Assembly (NCBI RefSeq): GCF_004339765.1
Contig: NZ_SMGO01000003.1
Span: 1-64,000 of the forward strand
Source: Albibacterium bauzanense
Lineage (GTDB): Bacteria; Bacteroidota; Bacteroidia; Sphingobacteriales; Sphingobacteriaceae
Reading direction: 5' to 3'
Length of the DNA stretch: 64,000 nucleotides
Below, piece by piece: positions 46,308 to 55,526 of the stretch. The position numbers and the translations under genes are program-made. Position 1 is the stretch's first letter; each line of letters begins with the position of its first letter. The notes below the pieces were generated by a model. It was given only the letters and a program-made list of their open reading frames with translations. It did not search any database and had not been told where the DNA came from.

Positions 46308-46341
46308 AAAAGGAGCCCTCCATAACGAAGCGGCTCCTTTT
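46308..46341. terminator. Bidirectional terminator between the PEBP gene and fecR
   Basis: AAAAGGAGCC (46308-46317) and GGCTCCTTTT (46332-46341) pair around a 14-nt loop. T runs follow in both directions. On the minus strand it ends the PEBP-type gene and separates it from the FecR/SusCD operon. Confidence 0.8.
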
Positions 46342-46378
46342 TAATTTAGGTTTATAAATGGTTAGTATTATTCAATAA

Positions 46379-46972
46379 TTATTGCGGACGTTTAAATAAA
46401 CCTACGTAAGCAGCTTTACCAATAACATGTCCCTCCATTGCATTAAAAATATTTATTTTAGTTTGAAGCCCTGTTTCAGCAGGCTTTAAATCCAATTTTA
46501 TATCAAGTGCATACAGCTCAAATACATAATGATGCAAAGGACCAGTAGCTGGTGCACCCGGACCACGATATTGTGCTGTAGAACCATTAATTTGATAACT
46601 ACCATCTGGAAGCTGTGAACCAGCAGGTAATCCTTCTGCTAAAGAAGTTGAGGTAGCCGGAATATTCCAAACAATCCAATGCAAATTATCATTGGTAGTT
46701 TTGTTAATTGCAACATCTAAATCATGCATATAAAGAACAAAGCTCTGTGTACCTGCAGGTACGTTTGTCCAATCTAACTGAGGTGAAGCACCACCTCCAG
46801 GAGCAGCGCCTGGTGCAGCCTGAGTAAATTTATTAGGTATGATACCTCCATCAGGAAATGCTGTTGAAGTTAATGTTAGCGGCGGTGTTCTTACCTGGGC
46901 TGCTTGTTGTGCAAAAACTGAAACTGAGCAGATAAGCAATGCAAGCATAAAGGATACTTTCTTAATTTTCAT
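46379..46972 (-). CDS. YbhB/YbcL family (PEBP-fold, Raf kinase inhibitor-like) exported protein
   Basis: 197 aa. Signal peptide (SFMLALLICSVSVFAQQ). PEBP fold signatures: LTSTAFPDGGIIPNKFTQ, SPQLDWTNVPAGTQSFVLYMHDLD, NLHWIVWNIPA and GPGAPATGPLHHYVFELYALD, which includes the anion-pocket histidine and aspartate. Bacterial members have no established reaction. An alanine- and glycine-rich insert (GAAPGGGAS) lies between the first two strands. It stands alone between a terminator and a 391-bp divergent intergenic region. Confidence 0.92.
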   Translation of the reverse strand: MKIKKVSFMLALLICSVSVFAQQAAQVRTPPLTLTSTAFPDGGIIPNKFTQAAPGAAPGGGASPQLDWTNVPAGTQSFVLYMHDLDVAINKTTNDNLHWIVWNIPATSTSLAEGLPAGSQLPDGSYQINGSTAQYRGPGAPATGPLHHYVFELYALDIKLDLKPAETGLQTKINIFNAMEGHVIGKAAYVGLFKRPQ

Positions 46973-47363
46973 CGTCGTATAATTTTGGTTAATTTATTTT
47001 GGCTTAAATTTATTAATTTCTATGTAATATATACAATCTGTTCGTTTAATAATAAATCCATTAATTGCTGTTAAAATTCAACCCTCAGATAATTCGCCAC
47101 AGTTCAAAATTGAATTACAGCAAACACAAACCCAACCTAAATTCGAACATCAAAGTCCAACATCTAATTTGCTCCTATCAAAAATACTTAATCATCATTA
47201 AAATCTCGATATTATAATAAGATTTTAGTATTATTATATAAAGGAGTTCGATCTGACCAACGAAGTAAACCCTTCAATAAAAAAATATTTTTATTTACGA
47301 ATATTTCGTAATAATATGATACATTCGTAATAGCATAACGAACCTTTAAGAAATTATATAATT
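46973..47363. other. 391-bp divergent intergenic region
   Basis: It separates the PEBP-type gene (minus) from the GLPGLI gene (plus). Very AT-rich. No convincing ORF or structured RNA was seen. The right end holds a repeated TTCGTAA motif, listed separately, and an AAGGAG at about 47242 that is not followed by a usable start codon. It probably carries promoters for both genes. Confidence 0.6.
47295..47330. promoter_or_regulatory. Candidate operator: three TTCGTAA half-sites
   Basis: TTACGAA-TAT-TTCGTAA (47295-47311) is a perfect 7-bp inverted repeat, and TTCGTAA recurs at 47324-47330, one and a half helical turns further on. It ends 34 bp before the GLPGLI start codon, so it could be the binding site of a regulator of that operon. 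Confidence 0.4.
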
Positions 47364-48224
47364 ATGAAAAGAAAATACATCCTATTATTAGCACTGATAG
47401 TGTTCTTAAGTCAAAATCTTATAGCACAAGACAATGAAATAGCCTTAGCTAAGATTCATTATAACTTTGTACATATCAATGATACCACGCAGCTTGATAA
47501 AAACCATCACAGTGAAATGGTCCTATACTTAGGTCAACACTCCTCTTTCTATACAGATTATACCAATAAACGTATGGAAGAGGCTCTCAGAAAACAAGTT
47601 GAAAGTCCTAGTTTCGACGGAAGCCTTACCATTACAGGCATTGGATCAGGAACGCCAGAATCCTATTATACGGTCCCAGCTAGAAATCTACTTCAGCAAA
47701 CATATAGCCTAAACGGTGAAAATTATTTAGTAGATGAAGAATTTCCCGAATTAAACTGGAAAGTAGGACAAGAAACTAAAATAATAGGAGGATATAATTG
47801 TCAAAGAGCTGAAACCCATTTTAAAGGTCGTGATTATATAGCCTGGTTTACAACAGATATTCCCTTTCAAGCAGGCCCTTGGAAACTGCAAGGCTTACCT
47901 GGTTTGATTTTAGAAGCAGCTGACAGCAAAAACGAAGTTCAATTCAAATATGCAGGTTTTGATAAAATTGAAACCAGTGGGTTAACAGTAGGCATACCCG
48001 AAAACACCATTAAGACGAACAAAAAAGCATTAACTAATCTAATAGAAGCAGTTAGTAAAAATCCCGCAGCAGCAATGAAGGCTAGTTCACAAGGTGGTGG
48101 TAGTAGCTCAGCTTCTCCTTTAGACTCGATAATAGATCCTTCTAAAATAAAAAGTATTTCAATAACGAAAGATGCAGTTTCAAAATCGCCCATTACCAAT
48201 AATCCAATTGAGCTTGAAGATTAA
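47364..48224 (+). CDS. GLPGLI family protein
   Basis: 286 aa. Signal peptide (LLLALIVFLSQNLIAQ), then a beta-rich domain with the family's namesake motif in GPWKLQGLPGLILEA and the preceding YNCQRAETHFKGRDYIAWFTTDIPF. A proline-, serine- and glycine-rich stretch (ASSQGGGSSSASPLD) lies near the C-terminus. Function unknown; these proteins occur in Bacteroidota and are regularly encoded before an outer-membrane receptor-like protein, as here (24 nt gap). Confidence 0.9.
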   Translation: MKRKYILLLALIVFLSQNLIAQDNEIALAKIHYNFVHINDTTQLDKNHHSEMVLYLGQHSSFYTDYTNKRMEEALRKQVESPSFDGSLTITGIGSGTPESYYTVPARNLLQQTYSLNGENYLVDEEFPELNWKVGQETKIIGGYNCQRAETHFKGRDYIAWFTTDIPFQAGPWKLQGLPGLILEAADSKNEVQFKYAGFDKIETSGLTVGIPENTIKTNKKALTNLIEAVSKNPAAAMKASSQGGGSSSASPLDSIIDPSKIKSISITKDAVSKSPITNNPIELED

Positions 48225-48248
48225 TAAAACGATACAAAAGCTTGCTCA

Positions 48249-50879
48249 ATGAGAATTATCCTTCTATTTATTTTATTCCTTTCTATTGAATATTCTTATG
48301 CTCAAGAATATTCAATAGCGGGCGCTCTTAAAACTAAAGACGGTGAGGCTGTTTCGTTTGCCAGCATATTAATTAAGGATCCGGAGAACAAAGTTCTGGT
48401 TTTCAAAACAAGCGATTCAAACGGAGCTTTTACATTGACAATACCAAAAACTACAGAAGCAAACAAATTGGTACTTGAGATCAATCACCTTGGCTATAAG
48501 AAGATCCATCAAGATATAAAAGAAGGCATATTAGATTACGAGATCTTAATGGAAAAGCAAGCCATCGATTTATCAGAAGTGGAAATAAAAAGCAAACCTA
48601 TCATTCGAAGTATAGGCGATACATTATCCTACAACATCGATTCTTTCGCTAAAAATGAAGATCGATCAATTAACGATGTAATTAAACGCTTACCAGGAAT
48701 GGAGGTAAATGAAAATGGCAAAATAAAATTTAACGGCCAGGATATCTCTAATCTCTATATTGACGGTGATGACTTACTGGATGAAAAATATGCTTTAGGA
48801 ACTAAAACCATTCCATATAACATGGTGAAAGACCTAGAAGTATTACAAAATCATCAACCATTAAAAGTATTAAGAAATAAAACGCTTAGTGATAAGGTTG
48901 CAATAAATCTTGTCATTAAAGAAGAAGCCAAGCTAAAACTTAGCGGTCAGGCAAAACTAGGCTTAGGCCTCCCTAAACAGTATGATGGAGAGCTAAACAG
49001 CATCCTTTTCAATAAGAAATATAAAATGCTTAATATTTTAAAAGGCAACAATATTGGGAAAGATCTATCTTCAGATTCTCAACCAGCCGGATTGCTATCA
49101 TCTGGCACTGTGGGCAACCCTGGCTTAGCGAAAAACAGGTATTACTTTAATAATTCTGTATCTGCCAATGCCAATAATTTAATTAACTATAAAAATGGAT
49201 TGCAATTAAAAGTTGGGATCAACATGCTGTTAGACAAAAACGAAATGAAGTATAATAGCATAACCAATCTATACTCCACTAACGATACCATTCAATACAG
49301 CGAAGAGCAAAATATTAACAATCACCCTTTCTTAACCGATATAAACTTAAATGCACAATTTAATAAGGAAAAATACTATTTTAATAACACTTTAAAACTC
49401 ATTTATTCAAAAGAAACAAGCTCTTCTTCCCTGCTCAGTAATGAGGCAAACATGAATCAGCGATTAAAGAATCAGGTTCAAAGCTTTTCCAATGAATTAG
49501 AATATGTGCCTGAATTTAAGAATAAAAACATCCTACATTTCAATTGGCATCTCAGCTATTCTAATCAGCCGCAAACTTTATCTATCCGACCTGGTATTAA
49601 TGCAGCTATTTTCAATGAAGGAATTCCTTTTGAAGCTATCAATCAATTTGCAGAAACTCCTACATTGGATAATCGTGTTTCTATAGCCTATCAACTTACG
49701 AAAGGAAGAATAAAGCAAAGCTATCAAGCAGGTATTGTAAATGAATTTCAAAACCTTAATTCTCAACTAAGATTTAAACAGTTTGATGGCTCAGAAACAT
49801 CCTATCAATCCGATCATGATAATGACCTAAACTGGAATCGCAACCAATTCTTTGTTAACGGATCGTATGAATATAAAAAGGGCGCACTAGAATCCGTCTT
49901 TTCAGTTCCTGTAATTTTACAACGAATCTCCTATGATGACAAAAGTTTTAATTTAGATAAATCAGAAACACAATTACTCATCACTCCAACTCTAAGAATA
50001 AAATATCTGACAGGTTCTGAAAACTACCTGTCTTTCAATTACAAATTCAGCAACGAAACAGGAAATATCAATAATGTATTTCGCGGAGCAATACTCAGTA
50101 ATTACCGCAGTCTGCAAGCCAATGATGCAGATTTACAAAAACAGTATAAACACAATCTAAACTTAGATTATAATTTCAGACGTTCTATCAATATGTTATT
50201 TATGAATGCTGGAGTTAATTATGTAACCACAAAGTCAACTACCATCACCTCCAATATAATCTCAAATAACATCTCTCAAACAATCCTCTTACCCTTAATT
50301 AATCATGTAAACAGCTTCAACATTCATGGAGGTATCAGTAAATACATTTTCAGCTTGGGAGCTACAGCCGACTTAAAGGCATCTTGGGGATACACACATT
50401 TTAATCAGCTTTTCAATAATGACCTTCTTCCTTTTAACAACATTTCGTTTATGCTTAATCCAAGCTTGGAGGCACGATTAATAAACCGTATTAGTATAAA
50501 CTATAGCAGTATAGCTACCTGGACAACCAGTAAATCGGAAACAAAAAACAACATCGCTATACTTCCAGATCGTCAAATTCAAAACCTGGATCAATCTATA
50601 GGACTCACCTACGCTCCATATAAAAACACCTTTTTAAGAGTAAGCGGCAGGCATCAACTTACTAAGCAACCAGGAACTAAAAACGTTAATTATTTCTTTG
50701 CCGACGTAAATGCAAGCTATAAAATAGCCAAATGGCGCACAGATATAGAGCTTAACTTAACAAACCTGGCAAATATTACCTCCTATGAAACTCAAAGTAT
50801 TTCAGCTAATAGCTCCGTTTATAGCAGTTATCAATTAAGAGGGAGAATGGCTGTACTTAAGTTTATCTTCAACTTATAG
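48249..50879 (+). CDS. TonB-receptor-like outer membrane beta-barrel protein (GLPGLI partner)
   Basis: 876 aa. Signal peptide, a carboxypeptidase-like regulatory domain (about 20-110: AGALKTKDGEAVSFASILIKD, and NKLVLEINHLGYKKIHQDI), a reduced plug domain (SINDVIKRLPGMEVNENGKIKFNGQDISNLYIDGDDLL, about 140-215) and a long barrel ending VLKFIFNL. No clear TonB box. This architecture is common in Bacteroidota next to GLPGLI genes. It may transport or display something at the outer membrane. Its stop overlaps the convergent PAS-AraC stop by 6 bp. Confidence 0.85.
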   Translation: MRIILLFILFLSIEYSYAQEYSIAGALKTKDGEAVSFASILIKDPENKVLVFKTSDSNGAFTLTIPKTTEANKLVLEINHLGYKKIHQDIKEGILDYEILMEKQAIDLSEVEIKSKPIIRSIGDTLSYNIDSFAKNEDRSINDVIKRLPGMEVNENGKIKFNGQDISNLYIDGDDLLDEKYALGTKTIPYNMVKDLEVLQNHQPLKVLRNKTLSDKVAINLVIKEEAKLKLSGQAKLGLGLPKQYDGELNSILFNKKYKMLNILKGNNIGKDLSSDSQPAGLLSSGTVGNPGLAKNRYYFNNSVSANANNLINYKNGLQLKVGINMLLDKNEMKYNSITNLYSTNDTIQYSEEQNINNHPFLTDINLNAQFNKEKYYFNNTLKLIYSKETSSSSLLSNEANMNQRLKNQVQSFSNELEYVPEFKNKNILHFNWHLSYSNQPQTLSIRPGINAAIFNEGIPFEAINQFAETPTLDNRVSIAYQLTKGRIKQSYQAGIVNEFQNLNSQLRFKQFDGSETSYQSDHDNDLNWNRNQFFVNGSYEYKKGALESVFSVPVILQRISYDDKSFNLDKSETQLLITPTLRIKYLTGSENYLSFNYKFSNETGNINNVFRGAILSNYRSLQANDADLQKQYKHNLNLDYNFRRSINMLFMNAGVNYVTTKSTTITSNIISNNISQTILLPLINHVNSFNIHGGISKYIFSLGATADLKASWGYTHFNQLFNNDLLPFNNISFMLNPSLEARLINRISINYSSIATWTTSKSETKNNIAILPDRQIQNLDQSIGLTYAPYKNTFLRVSGRHQLTKQPGTKNVNYFFADVNASYKIAKWRTDIELNLTNLANITSYETQSISANSSVYSSYQLRGRMAVLKFIFNL

Positions 50880-51665
50880 AAGTTCTCCGACATCAAACGA
50901 ATAAACTCCTTTAAATAACTTGTTGAAATAGGCTGGCGTTTCAAATCCGGCAAGATAGGCTATCTCAGAAACAGTGCGATATTTGCCTGTTTTAATAGCT
51001 TCTTTAGCTATTTGTAGCCGTATAATACGGATATATTGATTAGGAGTAATCCCCATAATGGCTTTTGTACGTCTAAATAACTGCCTTTCACTCATTGCCA
51101 TTTCATTACTCAGCATATTTATATTCAACTCAATTTTACCGGTATATTTCCTGATCAGCTTTTCAAACTCAGAAAGCCATGCCTGGTCGGCTGCAGAATA
51201 CTCATCACCTATTCCTTCCTGAGAAGAATTACCCAAAATATCTGCTATCCTTCTATATTCTTCCAACTTCTTTCTATAGGTGATATCTTTAGCAATTGCA
51301 AAAATAACCTTCTCACTTTCAATAGTCATGGAAGTCCAGGTTAACCATACAATCTCGTTGCTCTTTGTTATATACCTATTTTCAAAACGTAAAAGAGGGT
51401 CATTATTTCTTATAAGCCTTCGCGTTCTTAAAGTTTCCTCTCTATCCTCAACATGTACAAAATCAATGATTAGCCTCTCAAATAACTCTTCTTTCGTATA
51501 ACCTAAGGTCTTTGAAACAGCCGCATTTATTTTTTTAAAATACCCATCGTAGCCCGCAATACATAACAGATCGGGCGATAATTCAAAGAATTTTTCCAAG
51601 TCAAAAGAACCTTTTGAATCAGGTGTATTAACTGCCGATTTATCTATCGAAGGCGAATCATTCAT
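50874..51665 (-). CDS. PAS-sensor AraC-family transcriptional regulator
   Basis: 263 aa from ATG at 51665 (MNDSPSIDKSAV); the frame continues upstream to a TTG at 51704 that seems unused. The PAS domain spans about 22-135 (SPDLLCIAGYDGYFKKINAAVSKTLGYTKEELF and a PAC-like FENRYITKSNEIVWLTW), followed by an AraC helix-turn-helix pair (LSNEMAMSERQLFRRTKAIMG and VSEIAYLAGFETPAYFNKLFKG). It could sense a small ligand or redox state in the cytoplasm. Its targets may include the GLPGLI operon or the divergent small gene; not shown by sequence. Confidence 0.88.
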   Translation of the reverse strand: MNDSPSIDKSAVNTPDSKGSFDLEKFFELSPDLLCIAGYDGYFKKINAAVSKTLGYTKEELFERLIIDFVHVEDREETLRTRRLIRNNDPLLRFENRYITKSNEIVWLTWTSMTIESEKVIFAIAKDITYRKKLEEYRRIADILGNSSQEGIGDEYSAADQAWLSEFEKLIRKYTGKIELNINMLSNEMAMSERQLFRRTKAIMGITPNQYIRIIRLQIAKEAIKTGKYRTVSEIAYLAGFETPAYFNKLFKGVYSFDVGELL

Positions 51666-51804
51666 TATAAGGCAATTTCCATGGCTAAAAATATTAAAAA
51701 ACAATAGAATGTTTATTAACTATATATTTTGTCAGTTTTGTTCACTCAAATGTCAGTTTTATTAAACTTTATTAGCGGTATTTTGAGATATTAAAACCGA
51801 AAAG

Positions 51805-52098
51805 ATGGAAATACTCGAAAAACCAATAGAGGTTGATTATAATAAAAACTTGTTAAAAACCGTAGCAGTACTATATAGTCTTCACAATGAACTATTAGCT
51901 CAATTAGCTAACCTGGTTAAATATAGCGAAACAGATGAGACAGATAAGTACATTACTGATTCACAAATCACAAACTTAATATCTTCTAAATCAATAAGCT
52001 CAATAGATTCTAATGCTCAAGATCTAATCGAACTTATTGAATTAATGAAAGAAAAGATGAATATCCTCTTAAACAGAACACTTCAACAAACAATGTAA
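51805..52098 (+). CDS. Small hypothetical protein
   Basis: 97 aa, not recognised. No signal peptide, cysteines or membrane helix. It appears mostly alpha-helical, with leucine/isoleucine heptad-like spacing (LLKTVAVLYSLHNELLAQLANLVKYSE and LIELIELMKEKMNILLNRTL), so a small helical bundle or coiled coil is likely. It starts 139 bp from the divergent PAS-AraC gene and ends 6 bp before the convergent DUF1080 protein stop. The reading frame is clean and preceded by a purine-rich GAAAAG, but coding status is less certain than for its neighbours. Confidence 0.6.
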   Translation: MEILEKPIEVDYNKNLLKTVAVLYSLHNELLAQLANLVKYSETDETDKYITDSQITNLISSKSISSIDSNAQDLIELIELMKEKMNILLNRTLQQTM

Positions 52099-52104
52099 AA
52101 ACAT

Positions 52105-55100
52105 TTACAGTTCTTTAATACGGATATTTTTGAAATGAACTTCAGATCCATGTCCTAGAAAAGCGATATGACCGCTAGTTCTTTTTAGGCCCGGATGATC
52201 CTTTTTATCCAGTGTACCATTCTTCACAGCTTCACTTAGATTTCCACTTAAAATTACCTTTCCGTTTAAAGTTACTTTAATATCATTTCCTTTAATATAA
52301 ATCTCTTCCTGATTCCACTCACCCATTGGTTTAAGAGCACCTCGCTTTGCTGCAAGAATACCATATACAGAACCATGGTATTGATAAACTTCTAAATCCT
52401 TATACATATCAGCATCATCATCCAATACCTGAATTTCCATTCCAACATAAGCAGCATCACCGGTTAAAGGACTGCGAATCCCAATTCCATTATTAGCTCC
52501 CGGCGTTAAACGAAACTCAAAACGATAAACAAAATCACCAAATTCCTCTTTGGTATATAAGTTACCGCCTGAATCTTTAGTAGGATAAATAGCTAAAGTT
52601 CCTTCATCACTTACAACATAAGCCGATGTATTACCTTGCCATGAATCTAAATTAGTTCCATCAAATAAAACTTTAAACCCTTCGTTTTTCTCTTGTTCAT
52701 TCAACTGAAAAATCTCTTTTCGTGGAAGTTCTTTTAAGAAGATATCCCGATAATACACTAAAGTTCCATGTGCCTGAAGCTCAATCTGCTCAACAGGGAA
52801 AATAGATTGATTTCTATCCCAATAGTTCTCTAATGTAACATTATCCACAACCAACTCTCCATTTAAATGAACAGTTACTTTCTCCCCTACCATTTTAATC
52901 TTCATGGTATTCCAATCTCCCAAAGGATTATCAGCAACCTTCGATGGCTTACTTTCATTCTCCTTATTATTATACAAACCTCCGGAACCAACTTCAGCAC
53001 CTACATCTGTACGCGAAATATCCCACATCTGTACTTGAGGAGTTCCGCGCAAATAAACACCCGCATCTCCATCTTTTCCATTTTTATCAAGCTTCCAATC
53101 AACAAGCATCTCAAAATCACCATATTGCTTTACAGTTGCAATATTATTTCCCTTTCCCGTAAAAGCCAATATTCCATCTTTAACAATCCAGCCCTGACGC
53201 ATTTCTTCATCAGCTTTTACTTGCGCAGCAGCCAATTCCGATTCACTCATTTTACTTCTTTTAATCGGATCAGCAACCAATCCCTTCCAACCGCTCAAAT
53301 CTTTACCATTAAACAATGAAACATAACCTGCTCCTTTTGGCATTTCATCAATATGCTTAATTACTGCTTCTCTCAAATACCCACTCTCACTGCCACTTAA
53401 AAGCTCAATAACTTTATTAAGCAGGCCTTTAACATCTTCACCATTATAAGCCGGATTTAGCAAAGCAATGTTCATAACCGTGTTTGCAGCAACCCTTCCC
53501 AATTCCTTATCATCTAAAAAGGTTCCAGCAAACCTCAATGCATTATAGGTATTCGTTGCCTCAATATTTCTCAGAATACTCTGCTTTTGTGCAGCAGTCT
53601 GAGCTACTTCCATTAAATCACGATAGATCAAAAGCTTTCTTTCTCCAGTAATGTCAGAACTTGCAGTAAGACGAACCAAACCCTTCACTATAGCATCTAA
53701 TTGGGCAGCATTTGTTGTTGTTCTACTTAAATCAATCAGCGTTTGAAGCGCACTTTGGTCTTTCCAGTTTGCTAACGACAATATAACCGCATTCTTTAAA
53801 TCTGCATTATTCGTTTTGCCTGTTTCAATAACAGCTTCTAACGCATCTTTACCACCGATACCTGAAAGAACTGTTAAATACTTAACTTTCTGCTGATCAT
53901 TCTGGCTATTATACTGACTAAGAATACTTGATATATCTTGATCTTTATTCGCACTATTTTCTACACTATTTATAATAGCTTGTTGAACATTCTTATTATC
54001 ACCGTTTGTATTCATTAAAGCTAATAGAACAGGTAAATCAGTAGAACGCACTATTTGAGGAAGAGCCTCAAAAGCTGCCTTTTGTACAGCAGTATCATTA
54101 TCGGTTAATAAACCCTTTATAGCAGAAAAACTTCCAGGATAAGCACGATGCGAAAGTACCTCAATAAGAACTACTTTATTTTGAGCAGTAGCTGTCGGAA
54201 GAGCTTCAACTAATAAAGGTTGAACCTGCTCTCCTCTCATGGTTAAAAAAGCCTCTTGTATCGCAGATCTATCAGTTGTATCTCCTTTTGCTAATAAGTT
54301 TAATAAAACAGGCAGAGCTTTATCACCCTCTAGTTTTGATAAAGCAGCAATAGCGCTGGCGCGTTCAGCACCCGACTTGCTCTTTAAAGACTTTTGTATT
54401 GAAGAAACAACTGAACTGTTATTGCTTCTAGCCAAAAATGTAATAAAATCAGCTTTGGCATCTGCATCAGCTTTCTTCAAACCTTTAACCCAATCATTGA
54501 TAGTAGACTGGTTTAAAAATGGAGAAGCTAATTTTAATGCAGCCACACGATATTCCAAATTCTTATCATTCGCAGCTTTAACCAGACTCTTTGTATAATT
54601 CTCACCGTTTATTTTTGTCAAAATACTCAATGCAGCAATACGAGAATCTACCTGCAAATCACTATTCGTGTTTTTAAGTAAATCATTCGCTAAACTTTCA
54701 GCTAAAGCATTATTTTTCCCTACCAATTGTGAAATATAATGAATGTAAGAACCTGTAGCATTCGTTACATCATAAACATAATTCACGCTTGAAGCTGCAT
54801 TCTTAAGAGCATTTGCAGATGCCGGCCCGGCTATATTAGAAAGTGAATATAATAACACCTTTTGTACATCCGGATTACTGTTTCCAATCATTGGCAATAA
54901 TACCGATTCAGCTGCTGCGTACTTCGAATCACCCAAAGCTTCAATAACAGAAATTAATGCATGACCTTTTGCAGAAGGCAAAGCACCAATAAGAGCTTTA
55001 GATGCCAATTCAGAGCCAATGCTTGCTAATGCCCGCGATGCTTTTTCAGAAAGATATTCATCTGTTAAAAAAGGAGTTAAAGCCACAACTGCATCATCTT

Positions 55101-55497
55101 TTCCAGCCTTATGCAATAAGGAAATAACATATCCCTTATTATCTTTATCAGCAACTTCATTTAAAGCAGCATTAAGGCCTTGCACATATTTTGCACGTTG
55201 ACTCTCTTTACCTGCTTGTTGTACATAAAAAGCATAACTGTTTGTAGCGTATTCAAGTTTTGAATTATTTCCCTGTCCGGGAGGAGTTAATGTCTTTAAT
55301 AAAGCAGTAAAATCAGAAGCTTGAAAAGCATCCATTTGCTTCATGGCCTCATTTAATTTCTGCTCATTCAGCGAAGGCTGTTGAGCAAGAAGATCAGCAA
55401 TCTTTGTTGTGGTAGTCCGTTGATCAACCTGTTGAGCATAGACCGGTGATTGCTGAATAAAAATTGCAAATAATACTAAATATAATAATTTGTTCAT
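52105..55497 (-). CDS. HEAT-repeat protein with two C-terminal DUF1080 domains
   Basis: 1130 aa from ATG at 55497 (MNKLLYLVLFAIFIQQSPVYAQ, a signal peptide); the open frame reaches 55539 and would overlap the upstream gene. Residues about 30-720 form many HEAT-like helical repeats (ALIGALPSAKGHALISVIEALGD, AERASAIAALSKLEGDKALPVLLNLLA). Two DUF1080 (3-keto-disaccharide hydrolase family) domains follow, beginning VSLFNGKDLSGWKG (about 725) and FKVLFDGTNLDSWQG (about 935). Exported. It follows the Gfo/Idh/MocA oxidoreductase gene by 29 nt, which could make its keto-sugar substrate. Confidence 0.88.
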   Translation of the reverse strand: MNKLLYLVLFAIFIQQSPVYAQQVDQRTTTTKIADLLAQQPSLNEQKLNEAMKQMDAFQASDFTALLKTLTPPGQGNNSKLEYATNSYAFYVQQAGKESQRAKYVQGLNAALNEVADKDNKGYVISLLHKAGKDDAVVALTPFLTDEYLSEKASRALASIGSELASKALIGALPSAKGHALISVIEALGDSKYAAAESVLLPMIGNSNPDVQKVLLYSLSNIAGPASANALKNAASSVNYVYDVTNATGSYIHYISQLVGKNNALAESLANDLLKNTNSDLQVDSRIAALSILTKINGENYTKSLVKAANDKNLEYRVAALKLASPFLNQSTINDWVKGLKKADADAKADFITFLARSNNSSVVSSIQKSLKSKSGAERASAIAALSKLEGDKALPVLLNLLAKGDTTDRSAIQEAFLTMRGEQVQPLLVEALPTATAQNKVVLIEVLSHRAYPGSFSAIKGLLTDNDTAVQKAAFEALPQIVRSTDLPVLLALMNTNGDNKNVQQAIINSVENSANKDQDISSILSQYNSQNDQQKVKYLTVLSGIGGKDALEAVIETGKTNNADLKNAVILSLANWKDQSALQTLIDLSRTTTNAAQLDAIVKGLVRLTASSDITGERKLLIYRDLMEVAQTAAQKQSILRNIEATNTYNALRFAGTFLDDKELGRVAANTVMNIALLNPAYNGEDVKGLLNKVIELLSGSESGYLREAVIKHIDEMPKGAGYVSLFNGKDLSGWKGLVADPIKRSKMSESELAAAQVKADEEMRQGWIVKDGILAFTGKGNNIATVKQYGDFEMLVDWKLDKNGKDGDAGVYLRGTPQVQMWDISRTDVGAEVGSGGLYNNKENESKPSKVADNPLGDWNTMKIKMVGEKVTVHLNGELVVDNVTLENYWDRNQSIFPVEQIELQAHGTLVYYRDIFLKELPRKEIFQLNEQEKNEGFKVLFDGTNLDSWQGNTSAYVVSDEGTLAIYPTKDSGGNLYTKEEFGDFVYRFEFRLTPGANNGIGIRSPLTGDAAYVGMEIQVLDDDADMYKDLEVYQYHGSVYGILAAKRGALKPMGEWNQEEIYIKGNDIKVTLNGKVILSGNLSEAVKNGTLDKKDHPGLKRTSGHIAFLGHGSEVHFKNIRIKEL

Positions 55498-55526
55498 GAG
55501 TCTTTTATTGGCTTTATGAAATAATA

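Noticed and set aside
52867-53319. 150-aa open frame on the plus strand inside the HEAT-DUF1080 gene
   Set aside because: It lies opposite a well supported gene; its composition (many Ser, His, Ile, Tyr) looks like a translated antisense frame, with no family motif.
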